A DNA stretch of 64,000 nucleotides, taken from Fluviispira multicolorata (GTDB lineage: Bacteria; Bdellovibrionota_B; Oligoflexia; Silvanigrellales; Silvanigrellaceae). The notes beneath the pieces were generated by a model. It had not been told where the DNA came from and did not search any database. It saw only the letters and a list, made by a program, of their open reading frames with translations. The stretch covers positions 372,001 through 436,000 of the forward strand of contig NZ_WFLN01000006.1 of NCBI RefSeq assembly GCF_009208585.1, written 5' to 3'. The position numbers were made by a program, and so were the translations under genes. Of this stretch, positions 1 through 8,752 are shown piece by piece. Position 1 is the stretch's first letter, and each line of letters starts with the position of its first letter.

Positions 1-330
1 GTCTTTATGTTCCACTGTTGCATGAATTTCTTTTATTGATTTCCAAATCAAAAATAATCCACCCATTGTTAAAATTATATCTCGAGTAGAAAAATCAAAG
101 CTTCCAATATAAATAAAACTTTTTTGAAATGACGAAACCCAAGCAATCCCACATAAAAGAAAAATTCTTGTCACCGCTGCTAAAAGAAGTCCTAAATATC
201 GAATAAAATTTTGTTCAGTTAATTCAACTCGATTAGATATAATAGATATCATTAAAATATTATCAAAACCCAAAACGATTTCTAAACACAGCAAAATAAA
301 AAAAGTAATTAGAATACCAGCATCGGGCAT
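1..330 (-). CDS. TerC-family integral membrane protein (partial, 3' end outside window)
   Basis: The N-terminal 110 residues of a gene whose 3' end lies beyond the left edge. The reading starts MPDAGILITFF and has the TerC/YgdQ-type motif LEIVLGFDNILMISI in the first membrane segment, followed by two more hydrophobic stretches. TerC proteins are inner-membrane proteins linked to metal (Mn, tellurite) homeostasis; that role is family knowledge only. The start is supported by GGAGG nine bases upstream of the ATG. It is divergent from nothing on its right: the next gene is on the same strand upstream, with about 135 AT-rich bases between. Confidence 0.8.
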   Translation of the reverse strand, partial: MPDAGILITFFILLCLEIVLGFDNILMISIISNRVELTEQNFIRYLGLLLAAVTRIFLLCGIAWVSSFQKSFIYIGSFDFSTRDIILTMGGLFLIWKSIKEIHATVEHKD

Positions 331-465
331 TTCACTTTCCTCCAAACATTGTAATATCTTATATCATAAAATTTTCAAATTTAATATTTTAACTGAAAAC
401 TAAAATTAATTATTTATAGTAAATTTTTTTTACTTTTTTTTAAATTGAATTTTTACAAAAAATTT

Positions 466-1047
466 TTATAGAAAATCAGATAATATCTTTCTGAGTTTCA
501 AACCTGACGATTGAATTTTTGATCTATAACTCCGACCTCGGTCTTCATTATAAGAATGATAGCAATTTATCCAATTATTTCCACAAGATTTTACATAATT
601 TCTTAAAATCTTGTTTGAAAGAAAATCTACAGAAAACTGACCACTCAAAAACTCAATTGGACTCTTACCGGAATGCGCACCATTTGCCCTCCAATTGATT
701 TGGAGAGGTCCAATATCAACATTCTTTTCTTTTGAAAGTCCATTTTCTAAATATTCTTTTGCATTGTTACCTGTTAATACTTTTTTACCTTCAATTTGTA
801 TCACTCGCATTTTAAAACTCGATTCAACAAGTGCTATTTGCCAAATAATGTCAGGATTTTTAGTTCGACATGCAGCTTTTGCAAAATTTAAAATTTCAAG
901 CCTTTCATCAGGAGGTAATTTATTGAGCGCTGCTTTGCCAGCAGCAGCCAAAAAAATTGAATGACATGCAATTTTACGTTGTTTTGCAACATAAAATATT
1001 GCTTGCCCTTCAGGAACATAAGTTGGAAATGTGTCAGTAATTATCAC
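466..1047 (-). CDS. Lytic transglycosylase-like (SLT/lysozyme-fold) protein
   Basis: A 193-residue protein with the three short signatures of the transglycosylase SLT fold: ALVESSF, whose Glu75 sits where the catalytic acid lies; DIGPLQINW, matching the usual GLMQI motif; and CYHSYN followed by Tyr, matching the AYNAG...Y motif. Such enzymes cleave the MurNAc-GlcNAc bond of peptidoglycan. No signal peptide is evident at the N-terminus, so either export is unusual or the true start differs. It is single and not near secretion-system genes, so a specific role (cell-wall remodelling or assembly of an envelope machine) cannot be assigned. Confidence 0.65.
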   Translation of the reverse strand: MIITDTFPTYVPEGQAIFYVAKQRKIACHSIFLAAAGKAALNKLPPDERLEILNFAKAACRTKNPDIIWQIALVESSFKMRVIQIEGKKVLTGNNAKEYLENGLSKEKNVDIGPLQINWRANGAHSGKSPIEFLSGQFSVDFLSNKILRNYVKSCGNNWINCYHSYNEDRGRSYRSKIQSSGLKLRKILSDFL

Positions 1048-1136
1048 AAATCGACCTCACAGCGTTCTCTCATCTAATTAAAATGTAATTTTCTCCGATC
1101 TTTATTTCTAAATCTCATTTGATGCGAGGTTTTATT

Positions 1137-2342
1137 TTGAAAAAAAATTTTATTTTTAATAAAAAAAAATTCGTTTTATTTCTCATTCTATTAAATTATA
1201 ATTTTATTTGCAGAGCAAATATAACTATCCCCCCCCTTGATTTATACCTTGATCCACACGCTTTAGGAATGGGTGGTGCTTTCGTAGGTCTTGCTAACGA
1301 TGAAAACTCTATATTTAGCAATCCAGCTGGAATAGGTTTTTTTGAGAAAAGAGAAAATTCAAAATCTATTCTAAAATTTGCTTCTTTTCCAAATATAACC
1401 GCTGCAGCAAACTCATACAGCGCTGGATTATTGGACTATTATTTTAATAGCAATACAAAATATCCAACGAAAGAATTAGAAAACTCAATTGAAAATGCAA
1501 ACCCTACAGATATAGTTTATTCTCGAGCAAGTCTTTTTCCAACTGTTGTTATATCGCATTTTCAATTTGGCTTTCTCGCCGATACCCTTGTAACAGGCTA
1601 CACCACAAAATATGCGGCCCCAAAAACAAGTGCATTCTCAACTCAATCGAACCCTATCACTTATGACAGAATCTTTTCTCTCGTAAGCAGAACTCAAGCG
1701 GGCCCATGTTTTGGAGTGGGAATACCTTTACCAAGTTCGAATGTGTCATTTGGAGTTGGAGCTCGATACCTTGAAAGAGCATCAATTATCTCGACAATTG
1801 AGGGCAATCAAAACGGTTTTGTTAAAGAATCGTCAGATGACACTAGCAATAAAATAAATAGAACTCAAGGAGTTGCAATTGATATAGGAATTTTAATTCC
1901 TTTTCGAAGTGTATTAAATTTTAAAATAGGTGCTTCAGCTCTAGACATTGGAAATACCACTTTTCAACCAAGTGACAATAACTCTACAAAAGAAATTGAA
2001 GTTATGAACCTTAAAACTGGGATGAGTATAAATCCTTCTATTGGCAAAGATGTTGGTTTCCTTATGTCAGTTGAAGCAGAAAGAATTAATGATCAAAGAG
2101 TAAACGACCGAGACAAATTGCGTGTTGGAAGTGAACTCAGTTTTGGATCATTTAATAACAGCGATGCTTTTATTTCTTTAAGAGCTGGTTATTCAATGAG
2201 AACTGTAAGTGCTGGTTTAACTTTAAGTACTCTTTTTGCTCGTTTAGAATTTGCCACCTTTGGAGAAGCTGTTCAAACGAATGATGGAGTTGTAGCTGAT
2301 AGACGCTATGCATTTCGCCTTACTGTCGACTTAAACAAGTAA
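1137..2342 (+). CDS. Outer-membrane beta-barrel protein, PorV/OmpP1-like
   Basis: A secreted protein of about 400 residues. After a Lys-rich, hydrophobic signal peptide ending near FICRANI comes LDPHALGMGGAFVGLANDENS followed by NPAGIGF. This 'alpha-G-M-GGA-A-NDxxSxxxNPAG' pattern is typical of PorV/UPF0164/FadL-like barrels. The rest is rich in alternating beta segments and ends with an aromatic-alternating strand. The frame is also open from 1119 (TTG ATG), but GAGG at 1126-1129 is properly spaced only for the TTG at 1137, which then begins MKKNFIFNKKK. Function (channel, secretion accessory or lipid uptake) is not resolved. It may be cotranscribed with the STAS/HATPase pair downstream. Confidence 0.7.
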   Translation: MKKNFIFNKKKFVLFLILLNYNFICRANITIPPLDLYLDPHALGMGGAFVGLANDENSIFSNPAGIGFFEKRENSKSILKFASFPNITAAANSYSAGLLDYYFNSNTKYPTKELENSIENANPTDIVYSRASLFPTVVISHFQFGFLADTLVTGYTTKYAAPKTSAFSTQSNPITYDRIFSLVSRTQAGPCFGVGIPLPSSNVSFGVGARYLERASIISTIEGNQNGFVKESSDDTSNKINRTQGVAIDIGILIPFRSVLNFKIGASALDIGNTTFQPSDNNSTKEIEVMNLKTGMSINPSIGKDVGFLMSVEAERINDQRVNDRDKLRVGSELSFGSFNNSDAFISLRAGYSMRTVSAGLTLSTLFARLEFATFGEAVQTNDGVVADRRYAFRLTVDLNK

Positions 2343-2380
2343 AGTCTTCTGATACATGGAATTGTTGAGGAGGTTTAGAC

Positions 2381-2836
2381 GTGGAAGTGCAATTAAAAGA
2401 CGGAATCTATTTTGTATCCGGTGATATCACAGAAACCTGTGACTTAGGCGGATTTGGATTGCCTTCTGGAAGTGTGCACTTTGACCTTGGAAGCGTGCGT
2501 ACAATCAATAGCTGCGGTGTAAGAGAGTGGATAACTTGGATTAATAAATTAAAAATCACCCCAATTTACTCAAACTGCCCTCAATCTGTAGTCATGCAAT
2601 TCAATATGGTAAAAGAGTTTTTATCAAATAATTCTAAAGTAGAAAGCTTTCAAATCCCTGCATATTGCGAAAATTGTGGAGAACAAAAAATATATTTATT
2701 ACGCTCAGGAAAAGAATTTCAATTCGGAAAAAAATTAGAATATGAGCTGAAAAAATGTGAAAAAGACGGTTGTTGTATTGAATCAGATGTTGATTTTGAA
2801 TCATATTTTTACTTTATAGAAAGCTTGAAGTCGTAA
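2381..2836 (+). CDS. STAS-like domain protein with Cys-rich C-terminus
   Basis: A 151-residue protein starting at GTG, backed by GAGGAGG just upstream. Residues 1-85 resemble a STAS (anti-sigma-antagonist) fold, with the helix-start motif INSCGVREWITW; Ser44 lies where antagonist proteins are phosphorylated. The C-terminal part carries CENC (96/99), Cys126 and Cys131/132, which could bind a metal. The next gene, 14 bases downstream, is a HATPase-domain protein, so the two may form a kinase/antagonist pair of the RsbW/RsbV or SpoIIAB/AA type. Sequence divergence from classical STAS is large, so the call rests on motif and context. Confidence 0.5.
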   Translation: MEVQLKDGIYFVSGDITETCDLGGFGLPSGSVHFDLGSVRTINSCGVREWITWINKLKITPIYSNCPQSVVMQFNMVKEFLSNNSKVESFQIPAYCENCGEQKIYLLRSGKEFQFGKKLEYELKKCEKDGCCIESDVDFESYFYFIESLKS

Positions 2837-2850
2837 TTGAGGCAGTCACA

Positions 2851-3825
2851 ATGTCGAATACAGATTCAATAAATATTGACTCAGTTATAGATGTTCAAAA
2901 CGAGCATTACAGAACCGAACTTGTCGCACTTTTTAAAAGCTGTGCCATGAATACAATCGTTGCTCAAGGTGAGCAAACAATAGAAGAAATCAAAGTTTTA
3001 GCAAAAAATGGTTGTAAACAATCTCTATATATTACAGATACAATTGATGAAAAAAAATTAAAAACACACGAAACAATTCCATCTATCCGAATGGAAAATC
3101 TTTTATTGGTCGATGATGATACAAAAGATCAGATCATTGACAGTGAAGGTCTTATGATGTTTGAACATGTTCTCTCATGCAACCAAGATCACGTTCCTCA
3201 TATGCAACTAATGAGTACAATTAGAAAAATTCGAGAGACAAAATATTTTGGAGTCGACAAGTGTGTTTCGTACGGAGCATATGTGCATAGATACGTTTTA
3301 TCTCATTCAGACCAGAGACAATGGTTCCGCGACGCACTTTTTGAGTTTGTGATAGGCTTATCAAGTGTTCTTGGCAGACCGACTGATGCTTATGCGCAAT
3401 TTGCCGTTGAGGTTCAAGAAGAACTTCTTATGAATGCAATTTGGGATGCAAATCCAAAACTTCAAGAAGTAGATAGAAGAGTTCCAATCGCTCTGCTTCC
3501 ACAAGAAACCGTGCAAGTTGAATGGAGTTTTGATGGAACTCATTTGGCAATTGGAGTTAGAGACTCATTTGGTTCTTTTAGCAAGCCAACCATATATAAA
3601 TATTTAAGATTTTTATTTGCAAGCGAAAAAAAATCCATGATCCGACTGCAACAAGAAGCTGCTGGAGCTGGCTTAGGCTTGTTTATGGTACTAGAAAGAC
3701 TAAGCTCTTTAATTGTAACAGTGGCTCCTCTCAAAAGTACTGAAGTCATTGCGGTATTAAATCTTTCAACAAGTCCTAAAACGTTTTCTAAAAAACAAAG
3801 GTCATTCCAATTCTTTAGCGTTTAG
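2851..3825 (+). CDS. HATPase_c (GHKL) domain protein, anti-sigma-kinase-like
   Basis: A 324-residue soluble protein. Residues about 160-300 form a GHKL ATPase: N-box EVQEELLMNAIWDAN (187-201), G1-like GVRDSFGS (235-242) and G2-like AGAGLGLFMV (271-280). There is no dimerisation/phosphoacceptor His box, so it resembles an RsbW-type serine kinase rather than a sensor histidine kinase. Residues 1-150 are an unassigned domain, possibly a degenerate receiver (LLLVDDDTKDQ at 84-93). It sits immediately after the STAS-like gene, and the two stop/start regions are 14 bases apart, implying one transcript. Partner and output are unknown. Confidence 0.6.
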   Translation: MSNTDSINIDSVIDVQNEHYRTELVALFKSCAMNTIVAQGEQTIEEIKVLAKNGCKQSLYITDTIDEKKLKTHETIPSIRMENLLLVDDDTKDQIIDSEGLMMFEHVLSCNQDHVPHMQLMSTIRKIRETKYFGVDKCVSYGAYVHRYVLSHSDQRQWFRDALFEFVIGLSSVLGRPTDAYAQFAVEVQEELLMNAIWDANPKLQEVDRRVPIALLPQETVQVEWSFDGTHLAIGVRDSFGSFSKPTIYKYLRFLFASEKKSMIRLQQEAAGAGLGLFMVLERLSSLIVTVAPLKSTEVIAVLNLSTSPKTFSKKQRSFQFFSV

Positions 3826-3895
3826 TAGGTTTTTTTAGTTTTTATTGGGAATCCAGTTGAATTATATGGAATTCTCATATACACAAAGGTCTTGA

Positions 3896-3979
3896 GCGGA
3901 CGTGGTGAAATTGGTAGACACGCTGGTCTTAGAAGCCAGTGCCAATGGTGTGAGAGTTCGAGTCTCTCCGTCCGCACCA
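3896..3979 (+). tRNA. tRNA-Leu (anticodon TAG)
   Basis: A class II tRNA with acceptor GCGGACG/CGTCCGC, an anticodon stem CTGGT/GCCAG around the loop CTTAGAA (anticodon TAG, reading CUA and other CUN codons), a variable arm and the T-loop GTTCGAGTC. The 3' CCA is encoded at 3977-3979. It lies alone between the HATPase gene and bolA. Confidence 0.95.
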
Positions 3980-4023
3980 TCCTAAAAAGTCTTATTATAA
4001 TTCCTTTCTTAAGACGGTGAAAC

Positions 4024-4338
4024 ATGAGTATAAAATTAACAATTGAAAATAAATTAAAAGAAAATTTTTCTCCGCTTTATTTAAAAGTTGAAAATGAAAG
4101 CTATATGCATAGCGTCCCTAAAGGTTCAGAAACACATTTTCGAATTGAAATCGTATCAAATGCTTTTGAAAATATTTCATTATTAAAAAGACACCGTATG
4201 ATTAATGAAGTTCTTGCTGAAGAATTTTCAAAAATTAGAGCAAGTTCTTTACATACTTTTACTCAATCAGAATGGGAAAAAAGAAATGGAGAAGTTAATA
4301 AATCACCAAATTGTATGGGTGGCTCTAAAACAATTTAA
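4024..4338 (+). CDS. bolA: BolA/IbaG-family protein
   Basis: A 104-residue protein with the BolA fold: the variable loop region, FRIEIVSNAFENISLLKRHRMIN in the middle (the family's F-x-hhhVS-x-F-x-x-hxxhxRHR pattern) and the C-terminal SLHTFTQSEWE, the common 'aLsl-T.tp.eW' ending. His in RHR and the His of SLHTF are in positions where BolA proteins can coordinate an Fe-S cluster with a monothiol glutaredoxin. BolA proteins act in iron-sulfur trafficking and stress morphology; no glutaredoxin is nearby. It ends only 11 bases from the convergent rng gene, with no visible terminator between. Confidence 0.85.
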   Translation: MSIKLTIENKLKENFSPLYLKVENESYMHSVPKGSETHFRIEIVSNAFENISLLKRHRMINEVLAEEFSKIRASSLHTFTQSEWEKRNGEVNKSPNCMGGSKTI

Positions 4339-4349
4339 CATTCTCACAA

Positions 4350-5903
4350 TTATTCAAATCGCATAGGTGCTATTTCAAAGTGTTCTAAATGATACTCAAC
4401 AAAAGACTTAACTACTACTTTTTTTGAATATTTTAATTTTAATTCATCCAAGAATATTTTATCTTCTTCTAATAATCTATCAGAAACATGTGGATGTGCT
4501 TTAATAACAAAGCCTTCATTACTCGATCGACTAAACTCTCTTAAAAGCTCTCTAATGACTTCATACGAAATTGTAGCAGGACTTTTCACATGACCATTTC
4601 CTTCACAATAAGGACAATCTACAGTCATTTTCTGCATAAGACTTTCTTCAGTTCTTTTTCGAGTCATTTGCACTAAACCCATTTCAGAAATTCTTAATAC
4701 AGTCGTTTTAGCTTTATCTTTTTTAAGTTCTTCAACTAAAGCTTGAAATACTTTATCGCGATCATCCCCACGATCCATATCGATAAAATCAAGAATAATA
4801 ATGCCACCAATGTTTCGAAGTCTTAATTGCTGAACAATTTCTTTTACAGCTTCAAGATTTGTTTTAACAATTGTATCACCTAAAGATTTACTACCTACAA
4901 ATCGGCCTGTGTTAACATCAATTGCAGTTAAAGCTTCGGTTTGTTCTATAATTAAATATCCACCTGATTTTAACCAAACTTTAGAACCCAGTCCTCGTGA
5001 AACTTCCTGCTCAATTCCAAAGGCATCAAAAATTTGATTTTCACCTTGAAAAAGCTGAACTTGTGCACCCAATTTAACACTAAATCGATTTAAAAATCGA
5101 ACAAGATCTTCGTAACGCTTTTTATCATCTATAACAATTCTATCTAGATCTCTAGAAATTAAATCTCGAGTTGCTCGAAATACTAGATCTAAATCTTCAT
5201 GAACAAGGCAGGGAGATTTTGATTTTAAACTTTTTGTTCTTAAGGTTTCCCAAAGTTTTACCAAAAAATCGATGTCTGCTGTGATTTTTTCATCAGGAAC
5301 ATTTTCACTTGCGGTTCTTACTATTATCCCAGCGCCTTCTGTTTTAATTTTTTGGACAACTGTGCGTAGACGAGTTCTTTCGTCTTCAGACAATATTCGT
5401 CTACTCACTCCAATATGATTAATGCTTGGCATTAGAACAACGTAACGACCAGGTAAACTTAAATACGTTGTTACTCTAGCTCCCTTTGTACCAATTGCAT
5501 CTTTTGCAACTTGAACAAGTACTTCTTGTCCTTCCTTAACAAGATCTGTAATTTTATATTGTTTTTGGAAATGCTTAGGATTGTTTGTTTCGATATTTTC
5601 ATCTTCATCTGGCTGGTGGTGATGAATAGGTTTTCCTTCTTCATCAAAACCTTCGGGAAGTTCTTGGGAGTCTTCAGATTTAATATCTCCGCCATAAAGA
5701 AAAGCGGCTCGTTCAAGACCTATATCAACAAAACAACTTTGCATGCCAGGTAAAACACGAATGACTTTACCCTTATATATTCCTCCGACAATCCCTCTAT
5801 CTCTGCTTCGTTCAATATAATACTCAGATACTTGCCCACCTTCGATGAGTGCAACACGTGTCTCATACGAGGTACTATTAATAACCAATTGCTTAGCGAC
5901 CAT
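4350..5903 (-). CDS. rng: Ribonuclease E/G family endoribonuclease (RNase G-like)
   Basis: A 517-residue protein, close to RNase G (about 490) and lacking the long RNase E scaffold tail. An S1-like RNA-binding domain occupies about residues 36-140, with an acidic, His-rich insert near 75-110 (KPIHHHQPDEDEN) not usual in the family. The catalytic core keeps the two Asp of the DNase-I-like site, Asp329 in AIDVNTG and Asp372 in LDFIDM, and the zinc-link CPYC at 430-433. It matures rRNA/tRNA and degrades mRNA in the cytoplasm. The Shine-Dalgarno sequence is weak. Confidence 0.93.
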   Translation of the reverse strand: MVAKQLVINSTSYETRVALIEGGQVSEYYIERSRDRGIVGGIYKGKVIRVLPGMQSCFVDIGLERAAFLYGGDIKSEDSQELPEGFDEEGKPIHHHQPDEDENIETNNPKHFQKQYKITDLVKEGQEVLVQVAKDAIGTKGARVTTYLSLPGRYVVLMPSINHIGVSRRILSEDERTRLRTVVQKIKTEGAGIIVRTASENVPDEKITADIDFLVKLWETLRTKSLKSKSPCLVHEDLDLVFRATRDLISRDLDRIVIDDKKRYEDLVRFLNRFSVKLGAQVQLFQGENQIFDAFGIEQEVSRGLGSKVWLKSGGYLIIEQTEALTAIDVNTGRFVGSKSLGDTIVKTNLEAVKEIVQQLRLRNIGGIIILDFIDMDRGDDRDKVFQALVEELKKDKAKTTVLRISEMGLVQMTRKRTEESLMQKMTVDCPYCEGNGHVKSPATISYEVIRELLREFSRSSNEGFVIKAHPHVSDRLLEEDKIFLDELKLKYSKKVVVKSFVEYHLEHFEIAPMRFE

Positions 5904-5966
5904 GACTCATATTCTTTTTTAAAAAGGTTCAAAAATCCAAACACAAGTGGAATCACCTAGGCACAA

Positions 5967-7439
5967 TTATTTTTGCTCTTTTTTGAGAGCTTGCAAGACA
6001 ATTTCACTTGTATCGGGAATACTTCTAAAAAGTTCCAACGATCTCGACTTGGATTGAGCCAACAGTCTAGCTGGGTGAGGAGAATCAGTCCCCTGCTCTT
6101 CCAAACTAACCCACTGAACCAAAAATTGAAACAACTCATTTGAATTTTGAAAAGAAATAGCCCCACCCATTCTAACAAGCTCTTTTGCTTCGCTTGCACG
6201 CAAAAATAGACTACCAATTAGGACAGGAACACCATGTGCAGCAGCCTCTAAAACGTTATGAATTTGACCATCAAACCCCCCGCCTATTATAGAAACATCA
6301 GATAATTCATAAATTTCAGCTAAATAACCAATTTTATCAAATACTATTGCATCATAACTAGATAATAATTGAGAGGATATTTTAACATTTCTTTTTAAAT
6401 TATTTAAAGTATGGGTCTGTTTAATTTCTTCTATATTAATACTTTCATTATCTAATAGATCTGTTGAAAAATGTTCATGAACTTTTATAATAAATTCACT
6501 ATAAAGAATAGCAAACAAACCTACGGACGAAAACTCATCAATTATTTTTTTACAAGAATTTTCTTTCACATCATGTGGAACATATATAATAAATACTTTT
6601 TCTTTAATTTTTGAGCAATCTAATGCAATCTTATGCTCTTCTTTATGAGGAGAACCAAAAATAATATTTTTTTTATTTAAAACCTCTCTCTGAGCCAAAC
6701 AGAATGAAAAAAAGTAAGAAAAATCTTTTTCATTCTTTCTCTTAAAACAATTATTTGCTCTTTCTAAAGCACGAGCCCACTTTGCATCACCAGCATAATA
6801 AACTTTTGTTTGAGGTAAGAATTGATTAAAAAATAATACATCATCTTTATTCACTGCAAATATATTTGCAAATTTTCTATAAAACTTAATATTCCAAATT
6901 TTACTCAAGTACCCAAAAACACCTTTCTTTGTTTTATTAGCAGATGCAGAAAGCAAATTCATTTCAATATTTAATTTACTAACTTCATAAAATAAAGCAG
7001 GCCAAATATCATATCGAACAAAGAAAACCTTAGAAATTGGCAATGTATTAAATATCATATTATAATTTTTTCTGGCATCAATTGGCAGTCCAAAAGATGA
7101 AATTAGAGCAGGAAAATTTTTTATAAATGGTTCAGTGCTCGGCGAAAAATAAGTTAACAAAAAATAAGTATTCGACTTTTCGTGAAGTTTTCTTGCAATT
7201 GGAATAGCTTGCTCAAGTTCACCAGCACTTGCTACATGAAACCAATAGATTGAAAAATCTTTATTTTCTTTTGTTTTTATTTTTAAAAAATTTTCTTGAG
7301 CAATTTTTAATTCTCTTACAAAATAATGAGTTTCTCTAATTTCACAAAATCTTTTTAATTTATAATTATCTATATATTTAGAGATAAAATTTAATAAAAT
7401 ATAAATTATTTTTTGTGCAAACTCATATAAAAATAACAC
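5967..7439 (-). CDS. waaA: 3-deoxy-D-manno-octulosonic acid (Kdo) transferase
   Basis: A 490-residue GT30-family protein. HVASAGELEQA contains the conserved S/AxGE catalytic region, IIGGGFDGQIHNVLEAAAHG is the donor-binding segment, and VPVLIGSLFLRASEA precedes the final helix. It transfers Kdo from CMP-Kdo to lipid A precursor at the inner membrane, so its presence indicates LPS. The usual E(L/I)WP segment appears as RYDIWP, a variant seen in some lineages. The start is GTG, six to eight bases after AAGGAG. It is longer than E. coli WaaA (425), mostly through loop expansions. It follows citrate synthase by 24 bases. Confidence 0.9.
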   Translation of the reverse strand: MLFLYEFAQKIIYILLNFISKYIDNYKLKRFCEIRETHYFVRELKIAQENFLKIKTKENKDFSIYWFHVASAGELEQAIPIARKLHEKSNTYFLLTYFSPSTEPFIKNFPALISSFGLPIDARKNYNMIFNTLPISKVFFVRYDIWPALFYEVSKLNIEMNLLSASANKTKKGVFGYLSKIWNIKFYRKFANIFAVNKDDVLFFNQFLPQTKVYYAGDAKWARALERANNCFKRKNEKDFSYFFSFCLAQREVLNKKNIIFGSPHKEEHKIALDCSKIKEKVFIIYVPHDVKENSCKKIIDEFSSVGLFAILYSEFIIKVHEHFSTDLLDNESINIEEIKQTHTLNNLKRNVKISSQLLSSYDAIVFDKIGYLAEIYELSDVSIIGGGFDGQIHNVLEAAAHGVPVLIGSLFLRASEAKELVRMGGAISFQNSNELFQFLVQWVSLEEQGTDSPHPARLLAQSKSRSLELFRSIPDTSEIVLQALKKEQK

Positions 7440-7463
7440 TCAATTCTCCTTAATTAATATATA

Positions 7464-8627
7464 TTAGCGCTGTTCAAGTGGAATATATGGAATATTTACC
7501 TCACCAATGTAATGGGACGTTGGACGATAAAGTTTATTATTTTGTCGCAACTCCAAAATATGGGCGCACCAACCAACCATTCTAGCAGCAGCAAAAATAG
7601 CAGGATATAATATTGGATGTATTCCTAATTTTTTATAAACTGCTCCACTCCAAAAATCGACATTGGCAAAAACAGGCATCATTTTTTCTTCAAAATACTT
7701 TCTTGCCTCAATTTCAATTCTTGTTAATAATTTTAAATCACTTTCTTTTTCATCTTTAGATGTAAGCTGAGTTAAAAGATCTCGAAAAATAATTGCTCTT
7801 GGATCGATTGTTTTATAAACTCTATGCCCCATTCCCATAATTTTTGCACCAGAATGCAATAAGTCTCTTGTGTATTTCTCGATATCATTGCTATTTTTTG
7901 CATTTTTAAGCATTTCAACCACAAGTTCGCTTGCTCCTCCATGCAAAGATCCACTTAAAGCCCCAACAGCTGCACTTGTTGCAGAATAAAAATTAGTTAA
8001 TGTCGAAGCAACTGCGCGAGCGGTAAAAGTAGAAGAATTAAAACCATGATCCATTTGAATAATAAGTGCTATTTCCATACATCGTGTTTGATTTTTTGTA
8101 GGAATTTTTCCAAATAGCATATAAATAAAGTTTTCAACAAAACTGAGATCAGAACGAGGTTCTAACAAAGGAACACCTAAATAATGCCGATAAGCCGCAG
8201 ATAATATAACAGGACTCTGCGCAATTATTCTCATAACATTTTCAATATAATTATCTTCTTCTAAATACTCTTCACTTCTATCAATACATGCTAAAGCAGA
8301 CAAACCAGTTTGAAGCACAAAAAGAGGATGTGAATGTTGAGGCATTTCTTCAATGATCCTTAATACTTTTTCTTGGGTTCGAGACATATTTCGCAGTCCC
8401 CACTGAAATCCTTCCAATTTACTTTTGGTTGGTAATTTACCAGAAAGGAGCAACCAAGCCGTTTCTTCAAAGGTTGCGTGTGCTGCTAATTCAGCAATAT
8501 TAATTCCTCTATAAAATAGCCTACCGTTCACTCCATCGACAAAACTAACGCTCGTCGTATCGACGATAATGTCTTGCATACCACGCTTGAATTCATCACT
8601 TTGTTTGAAAGAATCTTGCTGGTTCAT
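7464..8627 (-). CDS. Citrate synthase / 2-methylcitrate synthase family
   Basis: A 387-residue enzyme of the shorter citrate synthase type. It keeps GSLHGGA (His229), GMGHRVYKTIDPRA (His268) and FANVDFWSG with the catalytic Asp, the three residues needed for condensing acetyl- or propionyl-CoA with oxaloacetate. An N-terminal tail of about 18 residues precedes the family start (IIVDTTSVSFVDG). Sequence alone does not separate citrate from methylcitrate synthase; no prpB/prpD genes are adjacent, so general TCA entry (gltA) is the more economical reading. It is divergent from accA with about 125 bases between, and in line with waaA downstream. Confidence 0.88.
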   Translation of the reverse strand: MNQQDSFKQSDEFKRGMQDIIVDTTSVSFVDGVNGRLFYRGINIAELAAHATFEETAWLLLSGKLPTKSKLEGFQWGLRNMSRTQEKVLRIIEEMPQHSHPLFVLQTGLSALACIDRSEEYLEEDNYIENVMRIIAQSPVILSAAYRHYLGVPLLEPRSDLSFVENFIYMLFGKIPTKNQTRCMEIALIIQMDHGFNSSTFTARAVASTLTNFYSATSAAVGALSGSLHGGASELVVEMLKNAKNSNDIEKYTRDLLHSGAKIMGMGHRVYKTIDPRAIIFRDLLTQLTSKDEKESDLKLLTRIEIEARKYFEEKMMPVFANVDFWSGAVYKKLGIHPILYPAIFAAARMVGWCAHILELRQNNKLYRPTSHYIGEVNIPYIPLEQR

Positions 8628-8752
8628 TTCAAATAACCTCTTATATTTTGACCAAGACGTACAATTTTGCTACCAACTTTAACAATGCTCGAATTTTTGT
8701 TTTGAGCTGTACACATTGTGACATAACAGCTATTATAGAGGATTAACACATT

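Noticed and set aside
695..964. Open frame antisense to the transglycosylase gene
   Set aside because: No ribosome-binding site and no recognisable motif; the minus-strand gene shows clear family signatures.
3822..4025. Open frame opposite tRNA-Leu
   Set aside because: It is the complement of the tRNA and its flanks and shows no protein motif.
5511..5753. Open frames inside rng on other strands and frames
   Set aside because: They are shadows of the coding frame: composition follows the RNase G codons and none has a start signal.
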